Source: Pseudomonadota bacterium
GTDB taxonomy: Bacteria; Myxococcota_A; Bradymonadia; UBA4248
NCBI GenBank assembly: GCA_017441205.1
Contig: JAFRYG010000137.1
Span: 1 to 49,906 of the forward strand
Length of the DNA: 49,906 nucleotides
Reading direction: 5' to 3'
The position numbers and the translations under genes are program-made. This document shows, piece by piece, positions 17,229-26,865 of this stretch. The notes under the pieces are model-generated. The model ran no database searches. It had not been told where the DNA came from and saw nothing but the letters and a program-made list of their open reading frames with translations. Position 1 is the stretch's first letter; each line of letters opens with the position of its first letter.

Positions 17229-20200
17229 CTAAAACTTGAAAACATAATCCAGTTCAAACGGCTCCCCGCTGAATGCCGGAAAATCCTTATAGGTATTGAT
17301 CTGAATAATGACACACGGCGGCGGCTCATTACCGGCAACACTCTTCTGATAGGATGCTTTTGCCCGTTTAACTTCCGGAGAGAACTGAATCCTTGCAATA
17401 AAACTCTTCTTGTCGAAATCACATCGCTCAGGAAGCTTTTTATTCAAAATATAGAGCTGCCGTTTGAAGGCCTCCATATTGGGAGGTGGATAGGCATGAA
17501 CATTCAATACAGGCTTAGGCGGTTCCGGGGGAGCAGCTGCTTGCGGAGTTTCTTCGAGATCGATGTCTCCGGCATCATCGGCTGCTTCTTTCTGAGCTGT
17601 TGAAGGCTGAGCTTCTGCCTCTGTTGAATCACTGCTATCCACATCATCCTGTCGTGGCTTTGGCCTGTCTGACGGAACGACGACAACTTCGGTTTTAGGC
17701 TCATCAGGCTGAGCAGCGGCTTCCGCCTCAGGCTTCCTGACAGCTTCACTTTCCGGTGCAGCACCGGAAGGAACCAGTCCGGCCCCGGCTGCCGCACCAT
17801 TGCTTTCAGCGACACTCTCCGCACGTTCTGATGGCTGCGCATTTCTTGCAACCCACTCACCTGTTCTGGGTGAGGGTAAACCTGACGGTCTTCGGCCTTC
17901 CTTTGCCTGCTCACAAACGCTGAGTTCTTCGAGCTTTTGTTTCATTCCGGCCGCAGATTCAGGCAAAATACCAAGCAGCTGCAGTGTTTGTGAACATTTC
18001 CCCGATTCCTGATTCTTTCTGGCTGTCTCCAGCATGCCAACATACTGCCTGCATCTCGACATATTTGCATTCCGGCGTTCCTGAGCGACATCGTTCATCA
18101 TATCTTCAGGAATCATATCCAGGCACGCACACGCATTTTCAGGATATCCGATATCCATCATGCGCTCAGAAAAGAGGAGTGCATTCTGAACGGCTGATTC
18201 CTGATATTCAGTAAAAGACTGATTCAGGGATTCCTCCAGTTCAGTAACGAGGAGTGTTTGCTCGGTAAAATCAAAGTTAAGGTCCAGATTTCCCTGGCCC
18301 TGATTTTTCTTAATCAGGATGAATGCCCCGAAACCGGCCAATACCAGCAATATGAACGCCGTAATGACAATCGAAATCTTAAGGCGCGTGGCCGTCTTTT
18401 TCTTCTGAGCCTGCTGCTCACGGGTTCTTACTGCATGCCGTTGTCCCGAAATTCCGGCCTGGGAGGCGGAAACCGCTGCGGGTGCGAGTGCTGCCTGCTG
18501 CTTTGATTCAGCCATTTTACCCTGTCCGGCAACGACCTGAGCCATAGGCATCTGCATCGGCGAGGAAGGCTGAGCTGGAGGCTGAGAAATTGGGGCAGAC
18601 ACCTGTGCAGGTGGCTGAGGTATTGGGGCTGACACCTGTGCCGGCGGCTGGGGAATTGGAGCAGACACCTGTGCCGACGGCTGGGGAATTGGAGCTGACA
18701 CCTGTGCCGGCGGCTGGGGAATTGGGGCTGACACCTGTGCCGGCGGCTGAGGTATTGGAGCAGACACCTGTGCCGGCGGCTGAGGTATTGGAGCAGACAC
18801 ACGTGCTGGTGGCTGAGGTATTGGAGCCGATACCTGTTGGGGTACTTTGGCAACCTGGGGCAACGAAGCAGGCGCTTGAGGCGGCTTAGCCATCTGTGCC
18901 TGCATTTGAACGGGAACCTGAGGAGGTTTCGGAGCCTGGGGAGGGCGCGGCGGCATCGCGGGTTTTGGTATGACTGAATTCGCGCGAGCTTCCGCATTAA
19001 TTTCAGATTCCGCAGGTCTGACCGTGACTTTCGTCTCGCCGGTATCCACAACAGAATCCTGCGGCTTGTCCAGCTCAAGCTCATGCTCGGCTCTGGCAAT
19101 CTGCGACATCACATTATTGATGCGTTCCTTTCCAGACTGCGCGAACCGAAGCGGACGTCCCTCCTGAAGTGCCGTAATATCGACAATTAATTCCGCAAAA
19201 GTCGAATAACGATTGTTCGGATCTTTTTCGAGACACTTTTTAATGATGGCAACAAGCCCATCAGGAACCGCGCTTCTGTCCGGACGTACGACCGGCGGCA
19301 CCTCGGCCTGAATCTGAAGCTGAAGCAGTTCCATCGCCGTTTCAGCCTCATAGGGCAGATGACCGCATACCATCAGGTAGAGCAGAATACCAACCGCATA
19401 GATATCGACACGACCATCTACCGGGCGCCCGTAACACTGCTCCGGACTCATGTACTGCGGCGATCCAACGATAACGCCTTCCTGAGTGCGATCTGTCTGA
19501 GGTTTATCCTGAATTTTGGCGATTCCAAAGTCGAGAATTTTGACAGAAAATCGCTCCCCGACCGTCTCCACCAGCATGATATTCTGAGACTTCAGATCGC
19601 GGTGTATAATACCTGCTTTGTGAACGGTTCCGACCGCGTCCGCAATCTGAATCGCGATATCCAGAATCTGACGAATGGAAAAGACGTATCCCTGATCGAT
19701 ATAGCTCGTCAGCGTCCGGCCATGAACATACTCCATAATAATGCAGATCTGCCCGCCGACATTGAGCAAATCATGGAGCTTGACGGCATTGGGATGCGTT
19801 ATCTTGGCGTAGGAACGCGCTTCATCGATGAAGCGCTCGACGACTTTTTTGTTCTGATAGTAAGGTTCGTGCAGCTTTTTGACGACGACATCCTGGCCGA
19901 CGCCGCGCTGACGAGCCAGATATATCTCGCCCATTCCGCCGCTGGCAAGATGCTTGACAATATCGTAACGATTATCGAGACACTTGCCGACGAACGAATC
20001 TTCGAGTTCATCCAGACTGGCCGGAGCATCCACAAACAAAGATGAGGACGGCAGAACATTATTGTCTTCCGTGTGGGGAGCATTTTCACCGGACAGCTGA
20101 GAATCAGACAGTGCAGGACTGCTCGACGCCGCCAGGCATGCACCTGGTCTTGAACCGCCACGCTTGGAAACGCCGTTGTGGGTCGGAACGGACGGACACA

Positions 20201-20453
20201 CCGCCGAACTGCCCCCAACAGGTACTGCACAGCTCTCGGGCTTTGAGGGAATTCCGGGCCGCATGGACGATTTGGTGGCGAACCCTCCAACCGTACGGCT
20301 GACATGCCCACCCCTGACCGCACTCATCTGAGCACTGTTGCGCGAGTACAGCGGTCCCCCCGGAGCCGGCACGCCGCGGCTCTCCAATGGCGTATTCCCA
20401 AAATTTGATGAAGGTTTATTCATGTGGGGTTGCTGGTACGAATCAATGCTCAT
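17229..20453 (-). CDS. Large Ser/Thr protein kinase with Pro-rich repeats and transmembrane anchor
   Basis: A 1074-residue kinase. A disordered N-terminal ~150 residues precede a full kinase domain (glycine loop ASGGMG, AVKKL-equivalent VVVKKLH, HRDLKSQN, DFGIAK, GSPQYMSPEQ). Then come a long linker with Pro-rich sequence, including eight 11-residue VSAPIPQPPAQ repeats, one membrane helix (ISIVITAFILLVLAGFGAFIL) and an extracytoplasmic C-terminal region. The C-terminal region shares the MKQKLEELSVC-type motif with its paralogue. The start has GGGAGA a few nt upstream. The kinase domain is closely related at DNA level to the neighbour at 15140. Likely an envelope signal sensor; substrate unknown. 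Confidence 0.92.
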   Translation of the reverse strand: MSIDSYQQPHMNKPSSNFGNTPLESRGVPAPGGPLYSRNSAQMSAVRGGHVSRTVGGFATKSSMRPGIPSKPESCAVPVGGSSAVCPSVPTHNGVSKRGGSRPGACLAASSSPALSDSQLSGENAPHTEDNNVLPSSSLFVDAPASLDELEDSFVGKCLDNRYDIVKHLASGGMGEIYLARQRGVGQDVVVKKLHEPYYQNKKVVERFIDEARSYAKITHPNAVKLHDLLNVGGQICIIMEYVHGRTLTSYIDQGYVFSIRQILDIAIQIADAVGTVHKAGIIHRDLKSQNIMLVETVGERFSVKILDFGIAKIQDKPQTDRTQEGVIVGSPQYMSPEQCYGRPVDGRVDIYAVGILLYLMVCGHLPYEAETAMELLQLQIQAEVPPVVRPDRSAVPDGLVAIIKKCLEKDPNNRYSTFAELIVDITALQEGRPLRFAQSGKERINNVMSQIARAEHELELDKPQDSVVDTGETKVTVRPAESEINAEARANSVIPKPAMPPRPPQAPKPPQVPVQMQAQMAKPPQAPASLPQVAKVPQQVSAPIPQPPARVSAPIPQPPAQVSAPIPQPPAQVSAPIPQPPAQVSAPIPQPSAQVSAPIPQPPAQVSAPIPQPPAQVSAPISQPPAQPSSPMQMPMAQVVAGQGKMAESKQQAALAPAAVSASQAGISGQRHAVRTREQQAQKKKTATRLKISIVITAFILLVLAGFGAFILIKKNQGQGNLDLNFDFTEQTLLVTELEESLNQSFTEYQESAVQNALLFSERMMDIGYPENACACLDMIPEDMMNDVAQERRNANMSRCRQYVGMLETARKNQESGKCSQTLQLLGILPESAAGMKQKLEELSVCEQAKEGRRPSGLPSPRTGEWVARNAQPSERAESVAESNGAAAGAGLVPSGAAPESEAVRKPEAEAAAQPDEPKTEVVVVPSDRPKPRQDDVDSSDSTEAEAQPSTAQKEAADDAGDIDLEETPQAAAPPEPPKPVLNVHAYPPPNMEAFKRQLYILNKKLPERCDFDKKSFIARIQFSPEVKRAKASYQKSVAGNEPPPCVIIQINTYKDFPAFSGEPFELDYVFKF
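18571..18834 (-). repeat. Eight 33-bp tandem repeats in the kinase gene
   Basis: In-frame 33-bp units encoding VSAPIPQPPAQ with small variations (ARV, PSAQ, ISQ). They form the Pro-rich juxtamembrane linker of the kinase. The unit length is a multiple of three, so copy-number change would alter linker length without breaking the frame. Confidence 0.85.
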
Positions 20454-20530
20454 TCAATCTCCCATCGCGGGACTAAACCACCTTATATACTATATCCTGA
20501 CGGATAATACTATTTTTCATGGATAGTCTT

Positions 20531-20618
20531 TGCGCTGGGGCTCGTTTTGGGCACCTAAAGGCGCCCATACACTCGCTTTTGCCGCGGCTATGGCTTTGCC
20601 ATACGCCGCGGCTCTTTT
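20531..20618. repeat. Bulged hairpin element, locus 5
   Basis: GCCGCGGC-TATGGC (20581-20594) pairs with GCCATA-C-GCCGCGGC (20598-20612) with one unpaired C, and a T-run follows at 20614-20620. An upstream partner unit (TGGGCACC...GCGCCCATACACTCGC, 20548-20575) closely matches the first half of the element at 47863. Confidence 0.7.
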
Positions 20619-20639
20619 TTATGGATAATGCGGTAAATC

Positions 20640-20667
20640 AAAAAAAAGCCTGCCTATCGGGCAGGCT
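20640..20667 (-). terminator. Terminator of yebC
   Basis: On the minus strand, GCCTGCC-CGATA-GGCAGGC (20648-20666) followed by eight T (20640-20647). A clear Rho-independent terminator, about 20 nt after the yebC stop. Confidence 0.88.
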
Positions 20668-20688
20668 CTCCAAAGATTTAAACGAAAA

Positions 20689-21426
20689 CTAGCCTTCCAG
20701 CTTTTCCATGATTTCGTCAGAAATATCAGCATTCGTGTAGACATTCTGAACATCATCATCGTCTTCAAAAATACCGCAAAGCTTCAGGATGGATGCCGCT
20801 GCCTTCTCATCGACCTTAATGAGATTCTGCGCAACTTTCGTAATTTCCATCGTGTCAATTTTGTAACCGGCTTCTTCCAGCTTCTTGGCAACATTGGCGA
20901 CATCACTTGGTGCGGTCACGATCGTTCCGTCTTCATTGACATCCTCTGCTCCCGCATCCAAAGCTGCCATCATCACTTCGTCGGAATCCAGGTTATCGCC
21001 CTCAAGTGTAATTTGACCCAATGTCTTAAACTGCCACGCGACAGAACCGGCTTCACCCATCTGCCCGCCGTTTTTCGAAAACATCGAACGAATATTGGCT
21101 ACCGTACGATTCTTGTTATCCGTCAGTGTATCGATCAGAATGGCAACGCCACCGGCACCATATCCCTCATATACATTCTGATCATAATGAACCGTCTCGC
21201 CTTCACCTGATCCGCGCTTGATGGCACGCTCTATGTTGTCCTTGGGCATATTGCAGGCTTTCGCTTTCTGAATCGCCAAACGAAGAGCCGAATTGAATTC
21301 AGGATCAGTTCCGCCTTGAGCTGCAACAATGAGCTCACGGACGACCTTCGTCCATGACTGGGAACGCGCAGCATCTGTTTTGGCTTTCTTATGCTTAATA
21401 GTACTCCATTTATTATGACCTGACAT
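20689..21426 (-). CDS. yebC: YebC/TACO1-family protein
   Basis: A 245-residue protein of the YebC/PmpR/TACO1 family. The N-terminus is diagnostic (MSGHNKWSTIKHKKAKTDAA), followed by the conserved NMPKDNIERAIKRGSGEG stretch and three-domain length. Family members have been described both as DNA-binding regulators and, more recently, as translation factors that help ribosomes through proline-rich stretches. It lies just downstream, on the same strand, of no other close gene; the nearest is the Pro-rich kinase (start 20453, same strand, further along). GAGG precedes the ATG. The acidic C-terminus (IFEDDDDVQNVYTNADI) is typical. Function in this organism not shown by sequence. Confidence 0.93.
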   Translation of the reverse strand: MSGHNKWSTIKHKKAKTDAARSQSWTKVVRELIVAAQGGTDPEFNSALRLAIQKAKACNMPKDNIERAIKRGSGEGETVHYDQNVYEGYGAGGVAILIDTLTDNKNRTVANIRSMFSKNGGQMGEAGSVAWQFKTLGQITLEGDNLDSDEVMMAALDAGAEDVNEDGTIVTAPSDVANVAKKLEEAGYKIDTMEITKVAQNLIKVDEKAAASILKLCGIFEDDDDVQNVYTNADISDEIMEKLEG

Positions 21427-21760
21427 AAAACCTCACATAAGGGACAACAAAATGATTATCAAAATGAAGGACGTCCCGTTAGCCTTCATAAAAAAATCAC
21501 TCCCGACTTTTTACACCCTGTCTTATCCCTGCGACAACAATTTTTTGCTTTTTTCCCTTCATGGCTCACACATTACCATGCCGCCATTCCAACAAAAACA
21601 TCATTTCCATTCAAATAATACATAAAAAAACCTTCGTATTCTGCTTCAAAAATGTCAGATAAAAATACGTGTTGCGAATAAGATTGACGAAATGTGTTCT
21701 GCGCAATATCATATCCCGGCCTACTAAAGGCATAGTGAATCATCACTTATGGAGATTAAC
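21427..21760. other. Divergent intergenic region between yebC and the HEAT lipoprotein gene
   Basis: About 330 AT-rich bases that must hold the promoters of both divergent genes. I see no palindromic operator or structured element that I can support, and no gene. Confidence 0.4.
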
Positions 21761-23560
21761 ATGACTATAAAGAATCGTGGGATTCAGCGTTTTATCAGTC
21801 TCGCCATGATCGTGGTGGGCTGTGGGTTCCTGGCTGGATGCAGCCAGATCGATGTTACCACCGAAGAAGGCTTGCTCAAAGCCCTCAAAACACGCCAAAA
21901 ACTCGATAAGGCAATTCCTAAAATCTCGGGTATGATTACGCGTCCCGATGAAATGAAGACATATGTACCAGCCCTCGTTGAACTCTATAATAACGGCAGC
22001 AGCTTCGACCGCGAAGTCATTCAAGCTCTCGCTGCATCACGCGATCCGGCAGCCTACCCTGCCCTCAAAAAAGCCGTTTCTTCCCCTGACTATAAACAAG
22101 TCATGCAAGCAGCCATGGGCATCAAGGATCTCCAGAATGCCGAAGGGCATAACGATGCTGAAGCCAAAGAGATCCAGGCATCGCTGCTCTCTCTCTACGA
22201 CAAACAGGTCAATCCGGAAGTCCAGCGCGTCATCCTCGAAACCGGTACGACAATTAAAAGTGATGCCATCACTCAAAAAGCAATTGCAGTCCTCACCGGC
22301 AAAATCGACGACACGCCGTTCTCACTGCTCCGTACCAGCTGCGATGTTCTCGCTTTCCAGAAAGATCCCAAAGCAGTCGATACGCTGATGCGCGTCGTCT
22401 ATCACCAGGATGGCGTCGGTCGTACCCTGACCACCAACTGCACTCGCGCTCTCCTCGCTCTCGACAAAGCGGTCGTCGCCCCAGTACTGCTCAAAGCCTA
22501 TAAACTCGAAAACAAAGAACTCATGCAGTACGTCGAGGCTCATCCCGATACACTGACGCCAGAAACGCTCAGAAACAACACGGCAAATGCCCTCGCCCTG
22601 TATCGTTATGAGGAAGCAGTCGAACCCATGCTCGACTACATCTCCAACACCAGAACAATTCCGGTCCCCGGTACACTCGCCATTCGTCCGCCCACGGATC
22701 CCGCATGGCAGATGTGGGCAAGCCTCGTCGGCGTCGCTGCTCAGTCCACGCTGTTCTCACTCAACGATATCGGCGTTCGCAATAATGAACGCGCCAAAAC
22801 TGTCCTCATGGACATCTTCAACTGGACAACCCCGTATCAGGCAAAATTCAAAAATGCCATCGAGCTGACCGGTACAACCAATATCGAAGTTTCTCAGCGC
22901 GTCAATGCTTTCAGAACGCTTCGCGAAAATGATCTCCTCTCAAATGCCGAAATCCTCGAAATGATCAATAGCCTCAAGGGCGAGGAATTCCTCGATGAAA
23001 GAACATGGAGACCCTACGCCCGCGCATCGATTGCTACCGATATGATTACCTATTGTTCGGTGACTTCCAAAGCCGGCGATACCGGTACCATCTGGGCCGC
23101 TTTCAATGCCATGAAAGCAAATGAATTCAAGGTTCCTGAGCCCGAAGATCCCGATGCTCCGAAAGTTCCTCACTACAATGACTCCATCTTTGCTCGTATC
23201 GATGCTGTCAAACCCGCATTCGAACTCGCCGACAAATGCGATACCAATGCGGCATGCTACGCAGAAGCCCTCAAAAATCCAAACATCGACGGCTATGCTC
23301 GCGTAAAAGCTATCTACGAACTCGGTCTGTCCGGCGATCACAATTACTTCAGTACCGTATGTGATCAGTACAAGAACCTCGACGTCTTCGGACAGCTCTA
23401 TGGCACAAAGGCTCTCGCTCAGCTCGGAACAAAAGCCGATGTCGAAACCATCAAAGAGCTCAACAAGACTCTCGCCCGCGAAATGAACCAGATCCAGTAT
23501 CAGGCCGCAAAACCCAATCTCGAAGGTCTCGTCACTACGCTCGAGAGCAAAGCAAAATAA
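21761..23560 (+). CDS. HEAT-repeat lipoprotein
   Basis: 599 residues. ATG 21761 is chosen because GGAG sits at 21751-21754; an in-frame ATG at 21749 would leave no ribosome site. The signal peptide ends in the lipobox LAGC. The mature protein is almost entirely helical with repeated HEAT-like units (e.g. YVPALVELYNNGSSFDREVIQALAASRDPAAYPALKKAV, then KQVMQAAMGIKDL...), suggesting a curved scaffold for protein binding. No enzymatic motif. It is a single-gene unit with its own terminator at 23594. HEAT lipoproteins are frequent in Myxococcota; the partner is unknown. Location should be periplasmic face of the inner or outer membrane. Confidence 0.75.
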   Translation: MTIKNRGIQRFISLAMIVVGCGFLAGCSQIDVTTEEGLLKALKTRQKLDKAIPKISGMITRPDEMKTYVPALVELYNNGSSFDREVIQALAASRDPAAYPALKKAVSSPDYKQVMQAAMGIKDLQNAEGHNDAEAKEIQASLLSLYDKQVNPEVQRVILETGTTIKSDAITQKAIAVLTGKIDDTPFSLLRTSCDVLAFQKDPKAVDTLMRVVYHQDGVGRTLTTNCTRALLALDKAVVAPVLLKAYKLENKELMQYVEAHPDTLTPETLRNNTANALALYRYEEAVEPMLDYISNTRTIPVPGTLAIRPPTDPAWQMWASLVGVAAQSTLFSLNDIGVRNNERAKTVLMDIFNWTTPYQAKFKNAIELTGTTNIEVSQRVNAFRTLRENDLLSNAEILEMINSLKGEEFLDERTWRPYARASIATDMITYCSVTSKAGDTGTIWAAFNAMKANEFKVPEPEDPDAPKVPHYNDSIFARIDAVKPAFELADKCDTNAACYAEALKNPNIDGYARVKAIYELGLSGDHNYFSTVCDQYKNLDVFGQLYGTKALAQLGTKADVETIKELNKTLAREMNQIQYQAAKPNLEGLVTTLESKAK

Positions 23561-23593
23561 TATTCATTGGCGTCGATGCCGATGTTTTTCTTC

Positions 23594-23634
23594 AAAGACC
23601 AGATTCGGCAAAGCCCCTTCTGGTCTTTTTTTTT
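23594..23634 (+). terminator. Terminator of the HEAT lipoprotein gene
   Basis: AAAGACCAGA (23594-23603) pairs with TCTGGTCTTT (23619-23628), followed by a T-run to 23634. A clear Rho-independent terminator. Confidence 0.9.
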
Positions 23635-23758
23635 AACAATAATGAACGCCCCGGCAAGACCTGTCTGATTTTTTTATTCGTCAATCCAATAATAATCAGT
23701 ACAAACGCGCAAATTGCACGTCTCTGAACACTAACCACCAGCCAATACCAATTAACCC

Positions 23759-25981
23759 ATGCAAACGCCCATCGCCCCGCTGATGCCTTCTAATCCCATG
23801 GTTTCCCACCTCGAACTGGAACTCGACTGGCTGCGCGCACTGCTGTACGTTCGAATCCGCGAAATGCAGGCAGTTGGCCTTTTACCGGGAGCAGACGATC
23901 TCAGACCCGGAACCATCATCTATCCACAGGAAGTCGAGGCAAGACTCCACGAACGCGACGAATACGGCGTCGATCCCACCCCCGATGAAGTCGAAGCAAA
24001 ATCCAGACTGGCCGAAATCGAATACCGGCGAAAAAAATTCTATCAGTCTCATTCTGTCTTTGATGTCACAACCCCACTCGCATTCCTCAAACAGCAATAT
24101 CACCTGAATGATGCACAATATCTGCTGCTGCTGCTCGTCGTCGCTCCGGCATTCAATCCCTCCTTCTCGCGCCTCTATGCCTTTATCCAGAATCACTTCG
24201 AACGCGATTACCCAACCTTGGCGCTCTATATCGAAGTCTTTGCCAAAAATAACCCCAATGCGGCATACCTGAACCGACTCATCGCCCCCGGAAGCATCCT
24301 TCTGACCGAAGGACTCATTGAATTGAAAAATTCAGCGAGTTTTTTGCCTCCCAATAAACAGCCGCTCGCACTGCCCATGAGGATTCAGGCATTTATCGGC
24401 GGTATCGACATGATCGATGCCGCACTTGCTGCCTATACGGAACTCAGACCACGCAGACTATTGCGCACCCAGGCAATGCTGACCGAAAGACAGCACCGCG
24501 AATGGTATTCCAGAATCGATAAAATCAAAGCACTCATCGCATCCGGAAAACCTCTGCCGCTATGCTATATCACCGGGCCTTCCGGCGCAGGCAAACGACG
24601 TTTCGCTCTCGAAGTCGCAGAACTCCTCGACCGGGATCTGCTCTGCGTCGACATCAAAGCCATCCGCGATACCTTTGACAACTTTTCCTTCGGCGTAAGC
24701 GTGGCCTGCAGAGAAGCCATGCTCCACAACGCCATCGTCTGTTTTTATGGCTGGGAATCATTGATCCTGCCCACAACAGCCGAAGACGCAAACTTCCACG
24801 CCCAGGTATCGGCCACACATCTCGCTGTTTGCCGTGTTCTGGATTCCATTCTTGCCTGGCATCCCCAAACCCTCATTATTACCTGCCAAAACAGCGTCTC
24901 CTTCCCCCCAAGGCTCGAAACGCGCAACGTCGAAGCACTTCGCCTGACCATGCCGGATCACATCACCAGCAGGGAACTCTGGGAAAAAGCACTCCCCGAA
25001 TCCCGGCGCGATGAAAACTGCGATATCCAGGCTTATGCAGAAAACTTCCACCTCACCCCCGGACAAATTTCCGAAGCCGTCCGCGTCGCATCCTATCAGT
25101 CGGAACCCTCCCCTATCGTCAATTCCGACTTCATCATCGGCGCCGTCAAGCAGCAGATGCGCCACCGCTTGAGCGAACACGCTACGCTCATCGAAAAATC
25201 GTACAAATGGGAAGATCTCATCGTCAACAAGGACGTCGAGATGCAGCTCCATGAAATCGTCTACCGCTATCAATACAGAGCCCGGGTCCTCGACGACTGG
25301 GGGCTCGGCGATCGATTCGGACACGATATCGGCCTTTCGGCCTTGTTCGACGGCCCCCCGGGAACCGGAAAAAGTATGTGTGCCGCACTCATTGCCAACA
25401 CCATAGGCATCGATATCTATCAGGTCGATTTGTCGCGGGTCATGTCAAAATACGTCGGTGAAACCGAAAAAAATCTCGCTCAAATCTTCAATGAAGCCGA
25501 AAATGCCCAGGCCATGCTGCTCTTTGATGAAGCAGATTCCCTCTTCGGACAGCGCACAAACGTCAAAAATTCCAACGACAAATACGCCAACCTCGAAGTC
25601 AATTACCTGCTCCAGCGCATCGAACGGTTCCCCGGTGTCGCCATCCTCACGACGAATTTCCCGGCAGGCATCGACGAAGCCTTTGCAAGACGACTCTCCC
25701 TGCGCGTCTCATTTCCTAAACCCTCCAAAGCAGAAAGAGCGAGACTCTGGCAGTCGATGCTCAGATCCTCCAAATTGCCCAAAGGCAAGATCGATTACCG
25801 CGAACTGGCCACGGAATTCGAAATCAGCGGCGGCTACATCAAAAATTCCATTCTGCGCGCCGCTTTCATTGCCGCATCCACCAACAGCGTCGTCGATCAG
25901 GATACGCTGTATCAGGCCGCTCGCATCGAAATGAAAAGCATGGGCATGCTCGTTTCGCACAACGATGAGGATGTCGAATGA
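23759..25981 (+). CDS. Two-module AAA+ ATPase resembling contractile injection system ATPases
   Basis: A 740-residue protein. The helical N-terminal region (1-250) resembles the N-terminal part of ATPases found with extracellular contractile injection systems (Afp15/PVC15 type) and of related stand-alone proteins. The C-terminal AAA+ module is complete: Walker A GPPGTGKS (532-539), SKYVGETEKN, Walker B LLFDEAD (587-593), sensor TTN and arginine fingers in AFARRL (644-645). The first module has a P-loop-like GPSGAGKR (273-280) in which the Ser/Thr that binds Mg2+ is replaced by Arg, and no Walker B acid pair (CFYGWES). It is therefore probably a pseudo-ATPase. No Shine-Dalgarno precedes the ATG. 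It overlaps the next gene by 4 nt. No sheath, tube or baseplate genes lie in the window. Confidence 0.8.
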   Translation: MQTPIAPLMPSNPMVSHLELELDWLRALLYVRIREMQAVGLLPGADDLRPGTIIYPQEVEARLHERDEYGVDPTPDEVEAKSRLAEIEYRRKKFYQSHSVFDVTTPLAFLKQQYHLNDAQYLLLLLVVAPAFNPSFSRLYAFIQNHFERDYPTLALYIEVFAKNNPNAAYLNRLIAPGSILLTEGLIELKNSASFLPPNKQPLALPMRIQAFIGGIDMIDAALAAYTELRPRRLLRTQAMLTERQHREWYSRIDKIKALIASGKPLPLCYITGPSGAGKRRFALEVAELLDRDLLCVDIKAIRDTFDNFSFGVSVACREAMLHNAIVCFYGWESLILPTTAEDANFHAQVSATHLAVCRVLDSILAWHPQTLIITCQNSVSFPPRLETRNVEALRLTMPDHITSRELWEKALPESRRDENCDIQAYAENFHLTPGQISEAVRVASYQSEPSPIVNSDFIIGAVKQQMRHRLSEHATLIEKSYKWEDLIVNKDVEMQLHEIVYRYQYRARVLDDWGLGDRFGHDIGLSALFDGPPGTGKSMCAALIANTIGIDIYQVDLSRVMSKYVGETEKNLAQIFNEAENAQAMLLFDEADSLFGQRTNVKNSNDKYANLEVNYLLQRIERFPGVAILTTNFPAGIDEAFARRLSLRVSFPKPSKAERARLWQSMLRSSKLPKGKIDYRELATEFEISGGYIKNSILRAAFIAASTNSVVDQDTLYQAARIEMKSMGMLVSHNDEDVE

Positions 25982-26679
25982 AAGACGGCAATTCATTGCC
26001 AAATACCGCTTTTTTGCGCGACATCCAGGACTGGGTCTGGAAACGGTTCCCGACGAGACAGCTCTCGGCAACGGACATTTTTTACGTCCTGCAATGGGCA
26101 GATTCCGGTGTTCCCGCATGCATATTCATCGACGGATTCGAAAACTGGCTCAAATCACATCCTCGCGAATTCGTGAGTGAATGCCGCCTGTCCAGCCTGC
26201 AGTTCGAAGCCGGACGCATCATTTCTGCATACCGGCAAACGCATGCCGCATCCAGCATTCCAGAACCCATTATCGTCGATGACCCATACGAAACAGCACT
26301 CAACCGCATCGCGGCTCAGGGACGCAAAACGAACAATCCGCTGCTGCGCAATATGCTCCGAACATTTTATCAGCAGATGCTCTCATCGAGAAAACGCGCA
26401 CGAAAGGATTATCCCGACTGGAACACGCGCAGCGAATCCTTCTATCCCCTCAAAGCCCGCGCCATCATCGACTGGAACACTCATTTCCGCACTCTCATCG
26501 ACGAGTGTTTTCGCATGCTCGCCGAACAGGAACAGGAAAAACTGACAGAACTTACACCAGCAGAAAAACTTCACTGCATGCAGATCGGGTCCGAAGCACA
26601 GCAAATCTACAAAACCCATCTTCTGCAAAAAAAAATTGCACAATACTTCGATATTTCTCCTCTGCTCGAATCCCTGTAA
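25978..26679 (+). CDS. Hypothetical partner of the AAA+ ATPase
   Basis: A 233-residue, mostly helical, soluble protein without signal peptide or membrane helix. Its start overlaps the ATPase stop (ATGA), so it is translationally coupled and likely forms a complex with, or is an adaptor or substrate of, the ATPase. I do not recognise the family. Notable are a basic middle part (SSRKRARKDYPDW) and a helical C-terminal half. Weak hairpin signals follow the stop and no strong terminator. The operon consists of just these two genes. Confidence 0.65.
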   Translation: MKDGNSLPNTAFLRDIQDWVWKRFPTRQLSATDIFYVLQWADSGVPACIFIDGFENWLKSHPREFVSECRLSSLQFEAGRIISAYRQTHAASSIPEPIIVDDPYETALNRIAAQGRKTNNPLLRNMLRTFYQQMLSSRKRARKDYPDWNTRSESFYPLKARAIIDWNTHFRTLIDECFRMLAEQEQEKLTELTPAEKLHCMQIGSEAQQIYKTHLLQKKIAQYFDISPLLESL

Positions 26680-26865
26680 TACCCTATCCTCCCCAAAGGG
26701 CAATTCGTCTGTGTTCGTCGCGCCTGCAGCAGCTTCGTACACCAACTAATGTCAGGTAAACAGAACATATAAAAATGGCTATATACTGTAATAGTGTTGA
26801 CGCCAGCTTTGAGAATGACAATTCAGACTCAAAGCTCAAAGTCCAATGCTTATCAACCCTCTGGT
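26680..26865. other. Gene-free stretch after the AAA+ operon
   Basis: No gene. AT-rich, with a stem AGCTTTGAG/CTCAAAGCT (about 26807-26838). A similar sequence (CTTTGAGAATGGCTATTC) recurs near 28009 on the far side of the tandem array. Confidence 0.4.

Noticed and set aside
23759..26679. A full extracellular contractile injection system
   Set aside because: Only the ATPase is similar; no sheath, tube, spike or baseplate genes occur in this window.
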